Assembly (NCBI GenBank): GCA_023248495.1
Contig: JAHFEK010000003.1
Coordinates: 1-45,636, forward strand
DNA: 45,636 bases
Reading direction: 5' to 3'
Source of the DNA: Nitrospinales bacterium
Lineage (GTDB): Bacteria > Nitrospinota_A > UBA7883 > JACRGQ01
Shown: piece by piece, positions 10,062 through 17,923 of the stretch
Layout: each line of letters starts with the position of its first letter
How positions within the stretch are numbered: the stretch's first letter is position 1
Notes under the pieces: generated by a model
The model's input: only the letters and a program-made list of their open reading frames with translations
Database searches by the model: none
What the model was told of the DNA's origin: nothing
Made by a program: the position numbers and the translations under genes

Positions 10062-10429
10062 TGGAAATGACGGCAAAGAAGATTCTGGTGGTTGACGACG
10101 AATATTCTTTCTGCAAGTTTATGAAGGAATATCTCACGCGGCTGGGGTATGCGGTGACGATCAGCATGAACGGCGAGCAGGCGCTGGACCTGATCGGCAT
10201 GGAGAAACCGGATATTATGACGCTGGATATGCGAATGCCCGGCTTGAACGGTTACGATATTTTGGAGAGGCTGCGGAAGGAAAACTCTACCCTGAAGGTG
10301 ATTGTTATCAGCGCCATCGACACGCCGGAAATGGAGGAACATCTGACCCGGTTTGGCGCGCACGCGGTATTGCGCAAGCCGATGGATCTGGAGGAAATGG
10401 CCCAAACAATCAAAAGATTGTTGGAGTAG
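10061..10429 (+). CDS. Stand-alone receiver (CheY-like response regulator)
   Basis: 122 residues, receiver only. Asp12-Asp13 pair, acceptor Asp56 in MTLDMRMPGLNGYDIL, conserved Ser in VIVISAID and Lys in LRKPMD. The ATG at 10061 overlaps the kinase stop (TGATG) and has AAGGA upstream; a TTG one codon earlier is possible. It is likely phosphorylated by the preceding kinase and passes the signal on by protein contact, for instance to a downstream regulator. It closely resembles the receiver at 11946. Confidence 0.93.
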   Translation: MEMTAKKILVVDDEYSFCKFMKEYLTRLGYAVTISMNGEQALDLIGMEKPDIMTLDMRMPGLNGYDILERLRKENSTLKVIVISAIDTPEMEEHLTRFGAHAVLRKPMDLEEMAQTIKRLLE

Positions 10430-10443
10430 GGGAATCCATGTTG

Positions 10444-10511
10444 TGTCATTCTGTGCGTAGAGAAGAATCTCTTTCCGGAAAGAGATCCTTCGCCTGCGGC
10501 TCAGGATGACA
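10444..10511. repeat. Palindromic intergenic repeat, TGTCATTCTG/GAAGAATCTC family, copy 1
   Basis: A 68-bp imperfect inverted repeat from TGTCATTCTG to CAGGATGACA, centred on the perfect palindrome CTCTTTCCGGAAAGAG. It fills the gap between the receiver gene and the next REC-HD-GYP gene. A related copy is at 11828-11900 and a half copy near 33810-33855. Confidence 0.7.
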
Positions 10512-10535
10512 AGTTGAAAGAAGGCGGGAGCAACC

Positions 10536-11768
10536 GTGGCTGAAACAATATTGGTGGTCGACGACGAAAAGAGGGAGGCCGAAATGATGGGCCTCTTTCT
10601 TAAAGGCAAAGGATTCACCGTTTTTACCGCCGATTCCGGCATCGCCGCCTTGGCGCTGGCGGAACAACACCGCCCTGAGGTTGTGGTAATGGACATCAAA
10701 ATGCCCGGCATGGGGGGCCTCGAGTGCCTGCCGCAAATGAAGCAACAACAACCCGCCACGGAGGTCATCATGGCGACCGCCATGAGCGATGCCGATACCG
10801 CCATCGACTGCATGAAGGCCGGGGCATTCGGCTATCTGATGAAACCGATAGACCTGCAGACGCTCTACACCGAAATAAGGAAGGCGCTGGAGCACCGCGC
10901 CCTCATCCTCAAGGTGAACGATTATCAAAAAAACCTGGAAGCAAAAGTGGAGGAGCGCACCCTTGAGATACTGACGCTGAACCAGCGGCTGAAAGGGAAT
11001 TTTCTCACTTCCATCCGGATGCTCATCAGCCTGCTGGAGACCTACGACTCGTATATCGGTTCCCATTTGCGGCGCGTGGCCCAATTAAGCGGCGAGATTG
11101 GCCGCGGCATGAAAATGTCCCCAAAGGACGTGTCGGCGGTGGAGCTTGCCGGGTTGCTGCACGACATCGGCACCGTGGCGCTTCCGGCGAAGCTGCGCAC
11201 CGCCCCCTTCTCCGAGTTGACCCCGAATGAGATAACCGTTATCAGGCAGCATCCGGCGTTTGCCCAGGACATCATGGAGAACGCCGAAGAGCTGATTCTG
11301 CCTGGGCAAATCGTCCGCAGCCACTTGGAACGCCTGGATGGCGGCGGCTTTCCGGACGGCCTGAAAGACGAGCAGATACCGCTTGGCGCGCGGGTGCTGG
11401 CCGTGGCCAACGCGTATGACGAGCTTGTTAACCGGCGGCGGTTCACTAACGAGTTGATTGTCTCCGATAGCGATAAAAGCATTTTCGCCATCAGCCAAAT
11501 CGAGAAACTCAGCGGCAAAAGCTATGATCCCGCCGTTATCGGCGTTTTAAGGGAAGCGGTCGAGCGTCTTCGCCTTAAGGTGCTTAACGCGGTTATAATC
11601 GGGCTGGATAAACTTAAACCGGGCATGATTCTGGCCGAAGACGTAAAGACGATGGAGGGGTTGATGCTCCTCACGCGTGGGCATAAACTCACCGCCACCC
11701 AAATAGACCAAATGCGGAGATTTTGCGATATGCAGCTCATTGAGGGAAAATTTTTCGTCCAGGCGTGA
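10536..11768 (+). CDS. Response regulator: receiver plus degenerate HD-GYP domain (paralogue of the one at 5747)
   Basis: 410 residues from a GTG start with GGGAG close upstream. Receiver with acceptor Asp53 in VVVMDIKMPG and MKPID lysine; coiled coil; HD-GYP-like domain; C-terminal module with LKPGMILAEDV. As in the gene at 5747, HDIGK is replaced by HDIGT, the paired histidines read SH, GYP reads GFP, DPETGGH reads DSYIGSH, and the later AD reads AN. The two proteins clearly share an ancestor. The conserved receiver with an eroded phosphodiesterase site suggests phosphorylation-dependent binding rather than standard cyclic-di-GMP hydrolysis, though weak activity cannot be excluded from sequence. 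Confidence 0.9.
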   Translation: MAETILVVDDEKREAEMMGLFLKGKGFTVFTADSGIAALALAEQHRPEVVVMDIKMPGMGGLECLPQMKQQQPATEVIMATAMSDADTAIDCMKAGAFGYLMKPIDLQTLYTEIRKALEHRALILKVNDYQKNLEAKVEERTLEILTLNQRLKGNFLTSIRMLISLLETYDSYIGSHLRRVAQLSGEIGRGMKMSPKDVSAVELAGLLHDIGTVALPAKLRTAPFSELTPNEITVIRQHPAFAQDIMENAEELILPGQIVRSHLERLDGGGFPDGLKDEQIPLGARVLAVANAYDELVNRRRFTNELIVSDSDKSIFAISQIEKLSGKSYDPAVIGVLREAVERLRLKVLNAVIIGLDKLKPGMILAEDVKTMEGLMLLTRGHKLTATQIDQMRRFCDMQLIEGKFFVQA

Positions 11769-11827
11769 CGCCGGGCGGAAAAATGACGGCGTCTCAGTTT
11801 GGAAAATAATGTCTGTTGCGCGGGCGC

Positions 11828-11900
11828 TGTCATCCGGGGCGTGGGCGAATGATCTCTTTCCGGCAAGGGATTATTCGCCGCTTCGCTTCTCAGGATTACA
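11828..11900. repeat. Palindromic intergenic repeat, TGTCAT/GAAGAATCTC family, copy 2
   Basis: A 73-bp imperfect inverted repeat, TGTCATCCGG on the left and CTCAGGATTACA on the right, with the ATCTCTTTCCGG core shared with the copy at 10444-10511. More diverged than copy 1. Confidence 0.6.
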
Positions 11901-11918
11901 CGGTTCGCAATAATAAAA

Positions 11919-11927
11919 TGATATAAT
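11919..11927 (+). promoter_or_regulatory. Extended -10 promoter of the receiver gene at 11946
   Basis: TGATATAAT is a perfect extended -10 (TG-N-TATAAT). Predicted transcription start near 11934 leaves a leader of about 12 nt that is almost entirely the GGGAGG ribosome-binding site. The -35 is weak, as is usual for extended -10 promoters. Confidence 0.55.
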
Positions 11928-11945
11928 TTGTCTGGGAGGGAAGCC

Positions 11946-12311
11946 ATGCAAACGACGAAAAAGGTGTTAATCGTGGACGATGAATATGCTTTTGGGAAAA
12001 GCCTGAAAGATTATCTTGAGCGGATTGGATATGATACCCGCGTCTGCACGGACGGGGCGCAGGCGCTGGACCTGATACAGAATGAAAAGCCGGATTTAAT
12101 AACGCTGGACATCCGCATGCCGGGGATCAACGGCTATGACATCCTCGACCAGTTGGGGGGAAAGCCGGGCAGTCCGATAATCGTGGTTATTAGCGGTATT
12201 GACACGGATGAGACGGAGCAGCGCCTCCTGAAAATGGGGGCCAAAGCGGTTTTCCACAAACCGGTCAATATCACTGAATTGGTTTTAAGCCTGAAGGTGT
12301 TTCTATTGTAA
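11946..12311 (+). CDS. Stand-alone receiver (CheY-like response regulator)
   Basis: 121 residues. Asp acceptor Asp55 in ITLDIRMPGINGYDIL, acidic pair in VDDEY, Lys in FHKPVN. The ATG at 11946 is set by a strong GGGAGG. It is a close paralogue of the receiver at 10061 (both keep the DDEY, ALDLI, GYDIL pattern) and lies 70 nt before the haem-domain kinase at 12382, its probable partner. Confidence 0.92.
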   Translation: MQTTKKVLIVDDEYAFGKSLKDYLERIGYDTRVCTDGAQALDLIQNEKPDLITLDIRMPGINGYDILDQLGGKPGSPIIVVISGIDTDETEQRLLKMGAKAVFHKPVNITELVLSLKVFLL

Positions 12312-12381
12312 CGATGTTCCGTTTAGCGGGAAATATCTGTCCGTTCTCCGTGGTGATAGTTATTTAAAGAGAGAATAGTAT

Positions 12382-14304
12382 ATGGGTATTGACGCCATAG
12401 CGCCACGGAAGGAAAGCCATCCGTCGCTTGCCGGGAAATATCTCATGGTATTGCTCGTCGTTTGGACGGCAATTATCGCGGCAACTTTCATCTGGGACCG
12501 GTATACGATGCGCCGTTCCGCGGTCGCGGAAGCCCACAGCGCGGCGTTGGCGAGTTACAACAAAGACGTGGCCTTCCGCGAGTGGGCGACCACTCACGGC
12601 GGGGTCTATGTGCCGGTTGATGAGCTAACGCAGCCCAACCCGTTTTTAACCCACATCAAAGAACGCGATTTAATCACGCCGTCCGGCAGGCGCCTCACCC
12701 TTATGAACCCCGCCTATATGACGCGCCAGATAAACGAATTCTTTTCCAGGAAGGGAAATATTTTCGGGCATATCACCAGCCTGAAGCTGAGAAATCCGGT
12801 CAATAAACCGGATGCATGGGAAGAAGGTGCGTTGAAATCATTTGAACAAGGGGAAAAGGAACGGATAGAGGTGGCTGATATCAACGGTAAGCCGTTTTTG
12901 CGCCTGATACGGCCGCTATTAATAATAGAAGGATGCCTGAAATGCCATGCCGATCAGGGGTACAAGGTTGGGGATGTCCGCGGCGGAGTGAGCGTATCGG
13001 TGGGGCTGGAACCCTATTATGCCTGGGCGCGGAAGGTGTCGGCTCAACACGCCATCATATATGGCCTGATCTGGCTTTTTGTATCGCTTGGGCTTCTGGC
13101 TGGCCATCGTTACATGCGCCGCCTTGAACGGATCCGCGATGAGGCAAAAGAATCCCTTTTGGCCTTTAGCGAACTCAAGCTTGATAAGGCCCTGTCTCTT
13201 GGCCGTATAGGCCACTGGGAACACGATCCCGCCACCAACCAAACCCGCTGGTCCGATATCATGTACGAAATATTCGCCCGGGATCCCAAACGGGGACCGC
13301 CATCGTTGCGGGAAGAAGAAGGATATTTCACACCGGAGCAGTGGGACAATCTTCGTAGCTGCAGGAGGCGCGCTCTGGAGGAAGGAAAGACATCTTCCTA
13401 CGATTTTGAGACGATTATTCCGGGGCGGGGCGATATTTTCCTCGCCGGCACCATTACGTCGTTTCAGTCGCAGGAGGGCGGCGCGAAAAAACTGTTTGGC
13501 GTGGTGCAGGACATAACCAATCTGAAAATGAACGAGCGCAAATTACAAACCGCAAATTTGGAGTTGAATGCGGCGCTGGAACAGTTGCGGCAGGCGCAGG
13601 CCATTCTGGTTCGTTCTGAAAAGCTTGCGTCTATCGGTATTCTTTCCGCCGGGGTGGCGCACGAAATCCTCAACCCCCTCAACATCATCAGCACCACCGC
13701 GCAACTGACGATGATGGATGAACCGCAGGGGCCGCTCCATAAAAAAATGGGGGAGATATTGGAGCAAATACAGCGCGCCGTGAAAGTCGTCAAAAACCTC
13801 GGCATGTTCGCCAGCAAAATCAAGATGGAAGTGGAATATGTGTCCCTCGCTTCCTGCTTCGATCAGGTCGCCGGTTCCATGGTTGCCGACCTGATAGCAA
13901 GCAACATTATCATCGAACGCCATTTCGACCCCGCAACGCCCGCCGTCAAGGCGGACGCGATTCAACTGGATCAAGTATTTGCGATTCTCCTCGCCAACAC
14001 GCGCGATGCAATAGGCTCCCGCGGCAAGGGAACCATCACGGCAACATCGCGCCCGGTGAAGCGTGGCGCCGAATTCATATTTTGCGACGACGGGCCGGGC
14101 ATTCCGGCGGACATCGTGGAAAAGGTTTTCGACCCTTTCTTCACCACGAAAGATCCGGGGAGGGGCACCGGCCTGGGCCTCTCCATCGCCCACCGCATCA
14201 TCGAAGCCCATGGCGGCACGCTATCGGTGGAGAGCGGAGCGGGGAAGGGCGCCTGCTTTACCATATTCCTGCCAAAAGACGGCGGCTCCCCGGCCGTGAG
14301 CTGA
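12382..14304 (+). CDS. Haem-sensing histidine kinase with periplasmic DUF3365 (Tll0287-like) domain
   Basis: 640 residues. TM1 (about 17-37), a periplasmic DUF3365/Tll0287-type domain (about 40-215) carrying a c-type haem attachment motif Cys185-Leu-Lys-Cys188-His189, TM2 (about 217-238), one PAS-like domain (about 255-385), HisKA with His427 in AGVAHEILNPLNI, and HATPase with DDGPGIP and GRGTGLGLSIA. A covalently bound haem in such a domain can report redox state or small gases, so that is the inferred input. The kinase core is a paralogue of the one at 7146. It is followed 9 nt later by the pseudo-receiver HD-GYP gene. Confidence 0.92.
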   Translation: MGIDAIAPRKESHPSLAGKYLMVLLVVWTAIIAATFIWDRYTMRRSAVAEAHSAALASYNKDVAFREWATTHGGVYVPVDELTQPNPFLTHIKERDLITPSGRRLTLMNPAYMTRQINEFFSRKGNIFGHITSLKLRNPVNKPDAWEEGALKSFEQGEKERIEVADINGKPFLRLIRPLLIIEGCLKCHADQGYKVGDVRGGVSVSVGLEPYYAWARKVSAQHAIIYGLIWLFVSLGLLAGHRYMRRLERIRDEAKESLLAFSELKLDKALSLGRIGHWEHDPATNQTRWSDIMYEIFARDPKRGPPSLREEEGYFTPEQWDNLRSCRRRALEEGKTSSYDFETIIPGRGDIFLAGTITSFQSQEGGAKKLFGVVQDITNLKMNERKLQTANLELNAALEQLRQAQAILVRSEKLASIGILSAGVAHEILNPLNIISTTAQLTMMDEPQGPLHKKMGEILEQIQRAVKVVKNLGMFASKIKMEVEYVSLASCFDQVAGSMVADLIASNIIIERHFDPATPAVKADAIQLDQVFAILLANTRDAIGSRGKGTITATSRPVKRGAEFIFCDDGPGIPADIVEKVFDPFFTTKDPGRGTGLGLSIAHRIIEAHGGTLSVESGAGKGACFTIFLPKDGGSPAVS

Positions 14305-14313
14305 CCACACGCA

Positions 14314-15423
14314 ATGGACACGCAGCTTGCCGACGCCCTGATTCTGCTGGTGGACAATAACGCGGCCAATCTGGAATTGATGGAGACGGTTTTTCACGGA
14401 GAAGGGGTTAGGACGTTGCGGGCCGCCAACGGTTTCGAGGCGATGCGGCTTATCGGAAAACACAAAGGGGTCATCGACCTCATTGTCGCCGGTGTGCGGA
14501 TGCAAGATATGGATTGCGTTGCCCTTACCGGCAAGGTGCGCGAAATTCTGGGCCAGCAGGTGCCGGTCATCCTGCTTGCCGCCAGCCGGAAGGGTGACGA
14601 ACGGCTCATCGCGGCCCTTGCCGCCGGCGCCAACGATTACCTGACCATGCCGGTTGACGAACTGGAGTTGAAGACCCGTTCAATTTCCTTGCTCCGTTTC
14701 AAGCGGAGAACCGACGAATACCTCAGGTTTCAAAAATCGCTGGAAATCAAGGTGCTGGAGCGGACTATCGACATCGAGCAGACGCACGATGTCACGATGT
14801 TCGGTTTCGTCAAGCTGGCCGAATGCCGAGACCCCGAAACCGGCGGCCACCTGGAGCGGATACGCGAATATACGCGGGCCATCGCGGCGCAACTGCGGAG
14901 GAGCGGGCCATATCGGGAGATGGTGGGCAACGAGTTTGTCATGACGATTTTCCGCGCCGCGCCGTTGCACGACATCGGCAAGGTGGGAATACCCGATGCT
15001 ATCCTGCAAAAGCCGGGAAAGCTTACCCCGGAGGAATTCGAGATCATGAAGCGGCACGCCGCCATCGGCGGGATAACGCTTGAGGAATCGGAGAAGCGCC
15101 TTGGGGGCGGCAACTCGTTTTTGCATATGGCGAAAGAAATAGCCTACTGCCACCACGAAAAATGGGAGGGGAGCGGTTATCCCGCAGGTCTCAAAGGCGA
15201 TGCGATTCCCCTCGCGGCGCGCATCATGGCGCTGGCCGACGTGTACGACGCCCTCGTCTCGAAGCGGGTTTACAAACCGCCGATGCCGCGGGAAAAAGCG
15301 CGCCAGATAATCCTTGAGGGCGCGGGCAAACATTTCGATCCCGCCGTGGTGGAAGCCTACCAGGCTGTCGAAGGGGAGTTCATCAACATCCAGAACCGCT
15401 TTAACGCGGATCCCGATGTTTGA
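14314..15423 (+). CDS. HD-GYP phosphodiesterase with phospho-dead pseudo-receiver
   Basis: 369 residues. The N-terminal receiver fold (about 7-125) has lost the acceptor: LIVAGVRM places Gly60 where Asp is expected, the TKP lysine is Met112, and the acidic pair reads VDNN. The HD-GYP domain (about 150-355) is near-canonical: DPETGGHLERI, HDIGKVGIPD, CHHEKWEGSGYPAGLKG, LADVYDALVSKRVY. One deviation is WEGSGYP in place of WDGSGYP. It is likely an active cyclic-di-GMP phosphodiesterase controlled by something other than phosphorylation of its own receiver. It follows the haem kinase with a 9-nt gap and is the reciprocal of the other two HD-GYP proteins here. Confidence 0.92.
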   Translation: MDTQLADALILLVDNNAANLELMETVFHGEGVRTLRAANGFEAMRLIGKHKGVIDLIVAGVRMQDMDCVALTGKVREILGQQVPVILLAASRKGDERLIAALAAGANDYLTMPVDELELKTRSISLLRFKRRTDEYLRFQKSLEIKVLERTIDIEQTHDVTMFGFVKLAECRDPETGGHLERIREYTRAIAAQLRRSGPYREMVGNEFVMTIFRAAPLHDIGKVGIPDAILQKPGKLTPEEFEIMKRHAAIGGITLEESEKRLGGGNSFLHMAKEIAYCHHEKWEGSGYPAGLKGDAIPLAARIMALADVYDALVSKRVYKPPMPREKARQIILEGAGKHFDPAVVEAYQAVEGEFINIQNRFNADPDV

Positions 15424-15487
15424 TAGCGCATCGAACATGGCGGCCCGGCATGTATGCCAATAAACGGTAACCGTTTTCCGCTTTGCC

Positions 15488-15516
15488 TTGCTTTGTACAT
15501 GCTACGCCTTTAGAAT
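15488..15516 (+). promoter_or_regulatory. Predicted promoter of tatA, leaderless
   Basis: TTGCTT (15488-15493), 17-nt spacer, TAGAAT (15511-15516). The -10 ends 7 nt before the tatA ATG at 15524, and no Shine-Dalgarno is present. Confidence 0.5.
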
Positions 15517-15523
15517 AGCCTCC

Positions 15524-15727
15524 ATGTTTGGAATGGGTTTTCCCGAGTTATTGCTGATTTTCCTGATTGTCTTTATTATGTTTGGCGCAAACAAGCTACC
15601 TGAACTGGGAGCTGGTCTGGGCCAAGGCATACGCAATTTCACCAAAGCCATGAAGGGTGAAGATGAGAAAGATAACAAGGACAATAAGAAGGACGTGGCG
15701 GAATCCAACACTCACAAATCCGCCTGA
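15524..15727 (+). CDS. tatA: Sec-independent protein translocase subunit TatA
   Basis: 67 residues. An N-terminal transmembrane helix with [20 protein letters not shown], the hinge [15 protein letters not shown] and an amphipathic helix, then a short charged tail: the standard TatA/E layout. TatA oligomerises in the inner membrane to let folded twin-arginine substrates cross. No tatB or tatC is nearby. The ATG at 15524 begins the canonical helix; in-frame extension to 15488 would add residues not seen in the family. Confidence 0.93.
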   Translation: MFGMGFPELLLIFLIVFIMFGANKLPELGAGLGQGIRNFTKAMKGEDEKDNKDNKKDVAESNTHKSA

Positions 15728-15889
15728 AGGCATTTTTAGGGGGGATGAAAAGTAAATTTCCCCTCCGCATCCACCAGTGGCGGGTTCCCCGGAACTTTAT
15801 TATGGGGGCTGAACTTTTTTCGTAGGCCGTCCGTCTTATTAGTCGGAAACTTTATCCATCTCCGCGCGTCTTCAATCAAGGGAGGCACC

Positions 15890-17572
15890 ATGAACTTATC
15901 ATCAACAAAACAGCCTTCCCCGTTACGGCTTTTGGTCATCATCGGGCTTTCCATCGCGGCGGCAGACGTTGTCGCGTCGTTAATCATAGATGTCCTTGGC
16001 CGGCCGGGGCCGTTCATTTACGAAACGCTCGACTCAGTCATTTTGCTTGGTATAAGCTTTCCGTTTCTCTTTTTCTACATGTATCGTCCGCTGGTGCGGG
16101 CCGCCTTCGAGCGCAGCAAGGCGGAGGAAGAGGCCGCCCAGCTTGCCGCCGCCATCGGGCAGGCGACCGAAGCGGTTTTCATCACCGATAAAACGGGCGT
16201 GATCAGCTATGTCAACCCCGCGTTCCAGCGAATCACCGGCTACTCCCCCGATGAGGCGGTGGGACAAAACATCGACCTGCTCAAGAGTGGTCAAAACGGC
16301 GCGCCGATCATCGAGGAATTCCAGCAAGCCATCCGCAACGAAAAAAGCTGGGGCGGCATCCTGGTTATCCGTCGCAAGGGAGGGGGATTCTATTATGCGC
16401 AAATGTCGATTGCACCGGTACGCAGCAAAGCCGGCGATGTGTGCCATTTCGTGTCCATCCACGATGACATCACCCCCAAAAAGGAAAATGAATTGGCGCT
16501 CATGAATGCCAAGGAAGAGGCTGTGGCGGCCACAAAGCTAAAGGATAAGTTCGTCTTGCTGGTGGCGCACGACCTGCGAAGCCCTTTTAGCGCCATCATG
16601 GGTCTTTTGCAGTTGATGAAAAAAGATGCCAACAATCCGCTGCCGCCTTCCCACCTGAAAACCATCGACAAAATCATGACGACGTCGGACAACATGCTCC
16701 GGATGATCGATGAAATCCTGAGCATCAGCCGCCTGCGGACGGGCGCCATCATCCCGCATCTCCGCTACTTGATTCCGCGCGCGCTGGCGGATGAAGTAAT
16801 TGACGGATTATTTCCTCTTTCGACCTCCAAAGGGATTATGCTGGAAAACCTGATTCCCGCCCAGTTAAAAATATGCGCCGATCCCTCGCTGTACCGGGAA
16901 GTGATCCAGAACCTTGTTTCCAACGCAATTAAATTTACTCCCGAGGGGGGACGGGTCACCCTTTCCCTCGCCTATGGCGGCGGCGCATCCATAGAAGTGC
17001 GGGACACCGGTGTTGGCATGACGAATGAACGTGCAATGCGCCTATTCGCCGAAGGCGAGAAAACTTCCACATCTGGAACCGCCGGAGAACGGGGGAACGG
17101 CTTTGGCCTTATGTTGAGCCAAAGCATCATGAAAGCGCATGGCGGTGAAATTACCGTCAGTTCGTTTCCGGGGAGCGGTTCTACTTTTCGCGCCGCGCTT
17201 CCGCCGCTGAAGCCGCGGGTGCTTGTGGTGGAGGATGACGCCGATTGCGTTGAGCTGATTATCGTTCATTTGGCAAAGCTGGGGCTTGCCGTGCGCGGCG
17301 TCCAAACTGTCAAAGAAGCGCTTGTTCTGCTGGAACAGGATCGGTACGATCTAATCCTCACCGACCTGCTCCTTCCAGGCGAGGATGGTTATCATCTCAT
17401 CGGTCAGGTACGCAGCCATGCCCGCTTTGCCTCGGTTCCTGCCATTGTCATCACCGCGAGCGCAGACCCCGAAGATCGGATAAAGGCATTTAACATGGGG
17501 GCCAATGACTATTTGGTGAAACCAATTGTTGAGGAAGAGTTGGTTTTGCGCGTAAAGCGTTTCACCGGTTAA
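15890..17572 (+). CDS. Hybrid histidine kinase (2 TM-PAS-HisKA-HATPase-REC)
   Basis: 560 residues, ATG with GGGAGG upstream. Two membrane helices (about 12-32 and 45-66) with almost no periplasmic loop, PAS (about 85-205), HisKA with His227 in LVAHDLRSPFSAI, HATPase with N-box NLVSNAIKF, RDTGVGM and a divergent G2 box GNGFGL, then a C-terminal receiver with Asp492 in LILTDLLLPGEDGY and the VKP lysine. The second helix ends FFYMYRPLVR, nearly the same as in the kinase at 26849, and the core resembles the hybrid kinase at 24581. These are paralogues. It stands alone between tatA and the tRNA-Pro; target unknown. Confidence 0.92.
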   Translation: MNLSSTKQPSPLRLLVIIGLSIAAADVVASLIIDVLGRPGPFIYETLDSVILLGISFPFLFFYMYRPLVRAAFERSKAEEEAAQLAAAIGQATEAVFITDKTGVISYVNPAFQRITGYSPDEAVGQNIDLLKSGQNGAPIIEEFQQAIRNEKSWGGILVIRRKGGGFYYAQMSIAPVRSKAGDVCHFVSIHDDITPKKENELALMNAKEEAVAATKLKDKFVLLVAHDLRSPFSAIMGLLQLMKKDANNPLPPSHLKTIDKIMTTSDNMLRMIDEILSISRLRTGAIIPHLRYLIPRALADEVIDGLFPLSTSKGIMLENLIPAQLKICADPSLYREVIQNLVSNAIKFTPEGGRVTLSLAYGGGASIEVRDTGVGMTNERAMRLFAEGEKTSTSGTAGERGNGFGLMLSQSIMKAHGGEITVSSFPGSGSTFRAALPPLKPRVLVVEDDADCVELIIVHLAKLGLAVRGVQTVKEALVLLEQDRYDLILTDLLLPGEDGYHLIGQVRSHARFASVPAIVITASADPEDRIKAFNMGANDYLVKPIVEEELVLRVKRFTG

Positions 17573-17796
17573 CCCGCTTATTCACAGTATCGCACTTCAT
17601 TTATTTCCAGAACCGCGTTAATGCCGCCGAAATCTGAGCAGACGGGAAAAACGCTCGAATTTTGAATTGCTCCGGTTCTTGTAAAAATAAGATGGGATGC
17701 TGTGGAACGGTGAATTTGTTTGGCGTATTAATCTGTCCAGCGACCGTAAAACAGGTAAACATTTATGGGAACGTATTTGATTTATATAAGCAAAAA

Positions 17797-17873
17797 TGGT
17801 CGGGATGGCCGGATTCGAACCGGCGACCCCCTGGTCCCAAACCAGGTGCGCTAGCCAGCTGCGCTACATCCCG
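17797..17873 (-). tRNA. tRNA-Pro (anticodon TGG)
   Basis: 77-nt cloverleaf on the reverse strand. Acceptor CGGGATG pairs with CATCCCG, TTCGAAT in the T loop, anticodon arm CCTGG-TTTGGGA-CCAGG with anticodon TGG. Discriminator A, and the 3' CCA is encoded (TGG at 17797-17799 on the plus strand). It lies 50 nt downstream of the TrmJ-like methyltransferase gene on the same strand. Confidence 0.96.
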
Positions 17874-17890
17874 TACCGTTGGCAGGCACT

Positions 17891-17919
17891 ACAATAGCGC
17901 ACAACATGTGTTGCGGCAA
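17891..17919 (-). promoter_or_regulatory. Possible promoter of tRNA-Pro
   Basis: Reverse strand TTGCCG (17914-17919), 17-nt spacer, TATTGT (17891-17896). Predicted start about 10 nt before the mature 5' end. Co-transcription from the upstream gene is the alternative. Confidence 0.4.
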
Positions 17920-17923
17920 AATG

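Noticed and set aside
15728-15889. Possible short gene between tatA and the hybrid kinase
   Set aside because: No start with a ribosome-binding site and no recognisable product on either strand.
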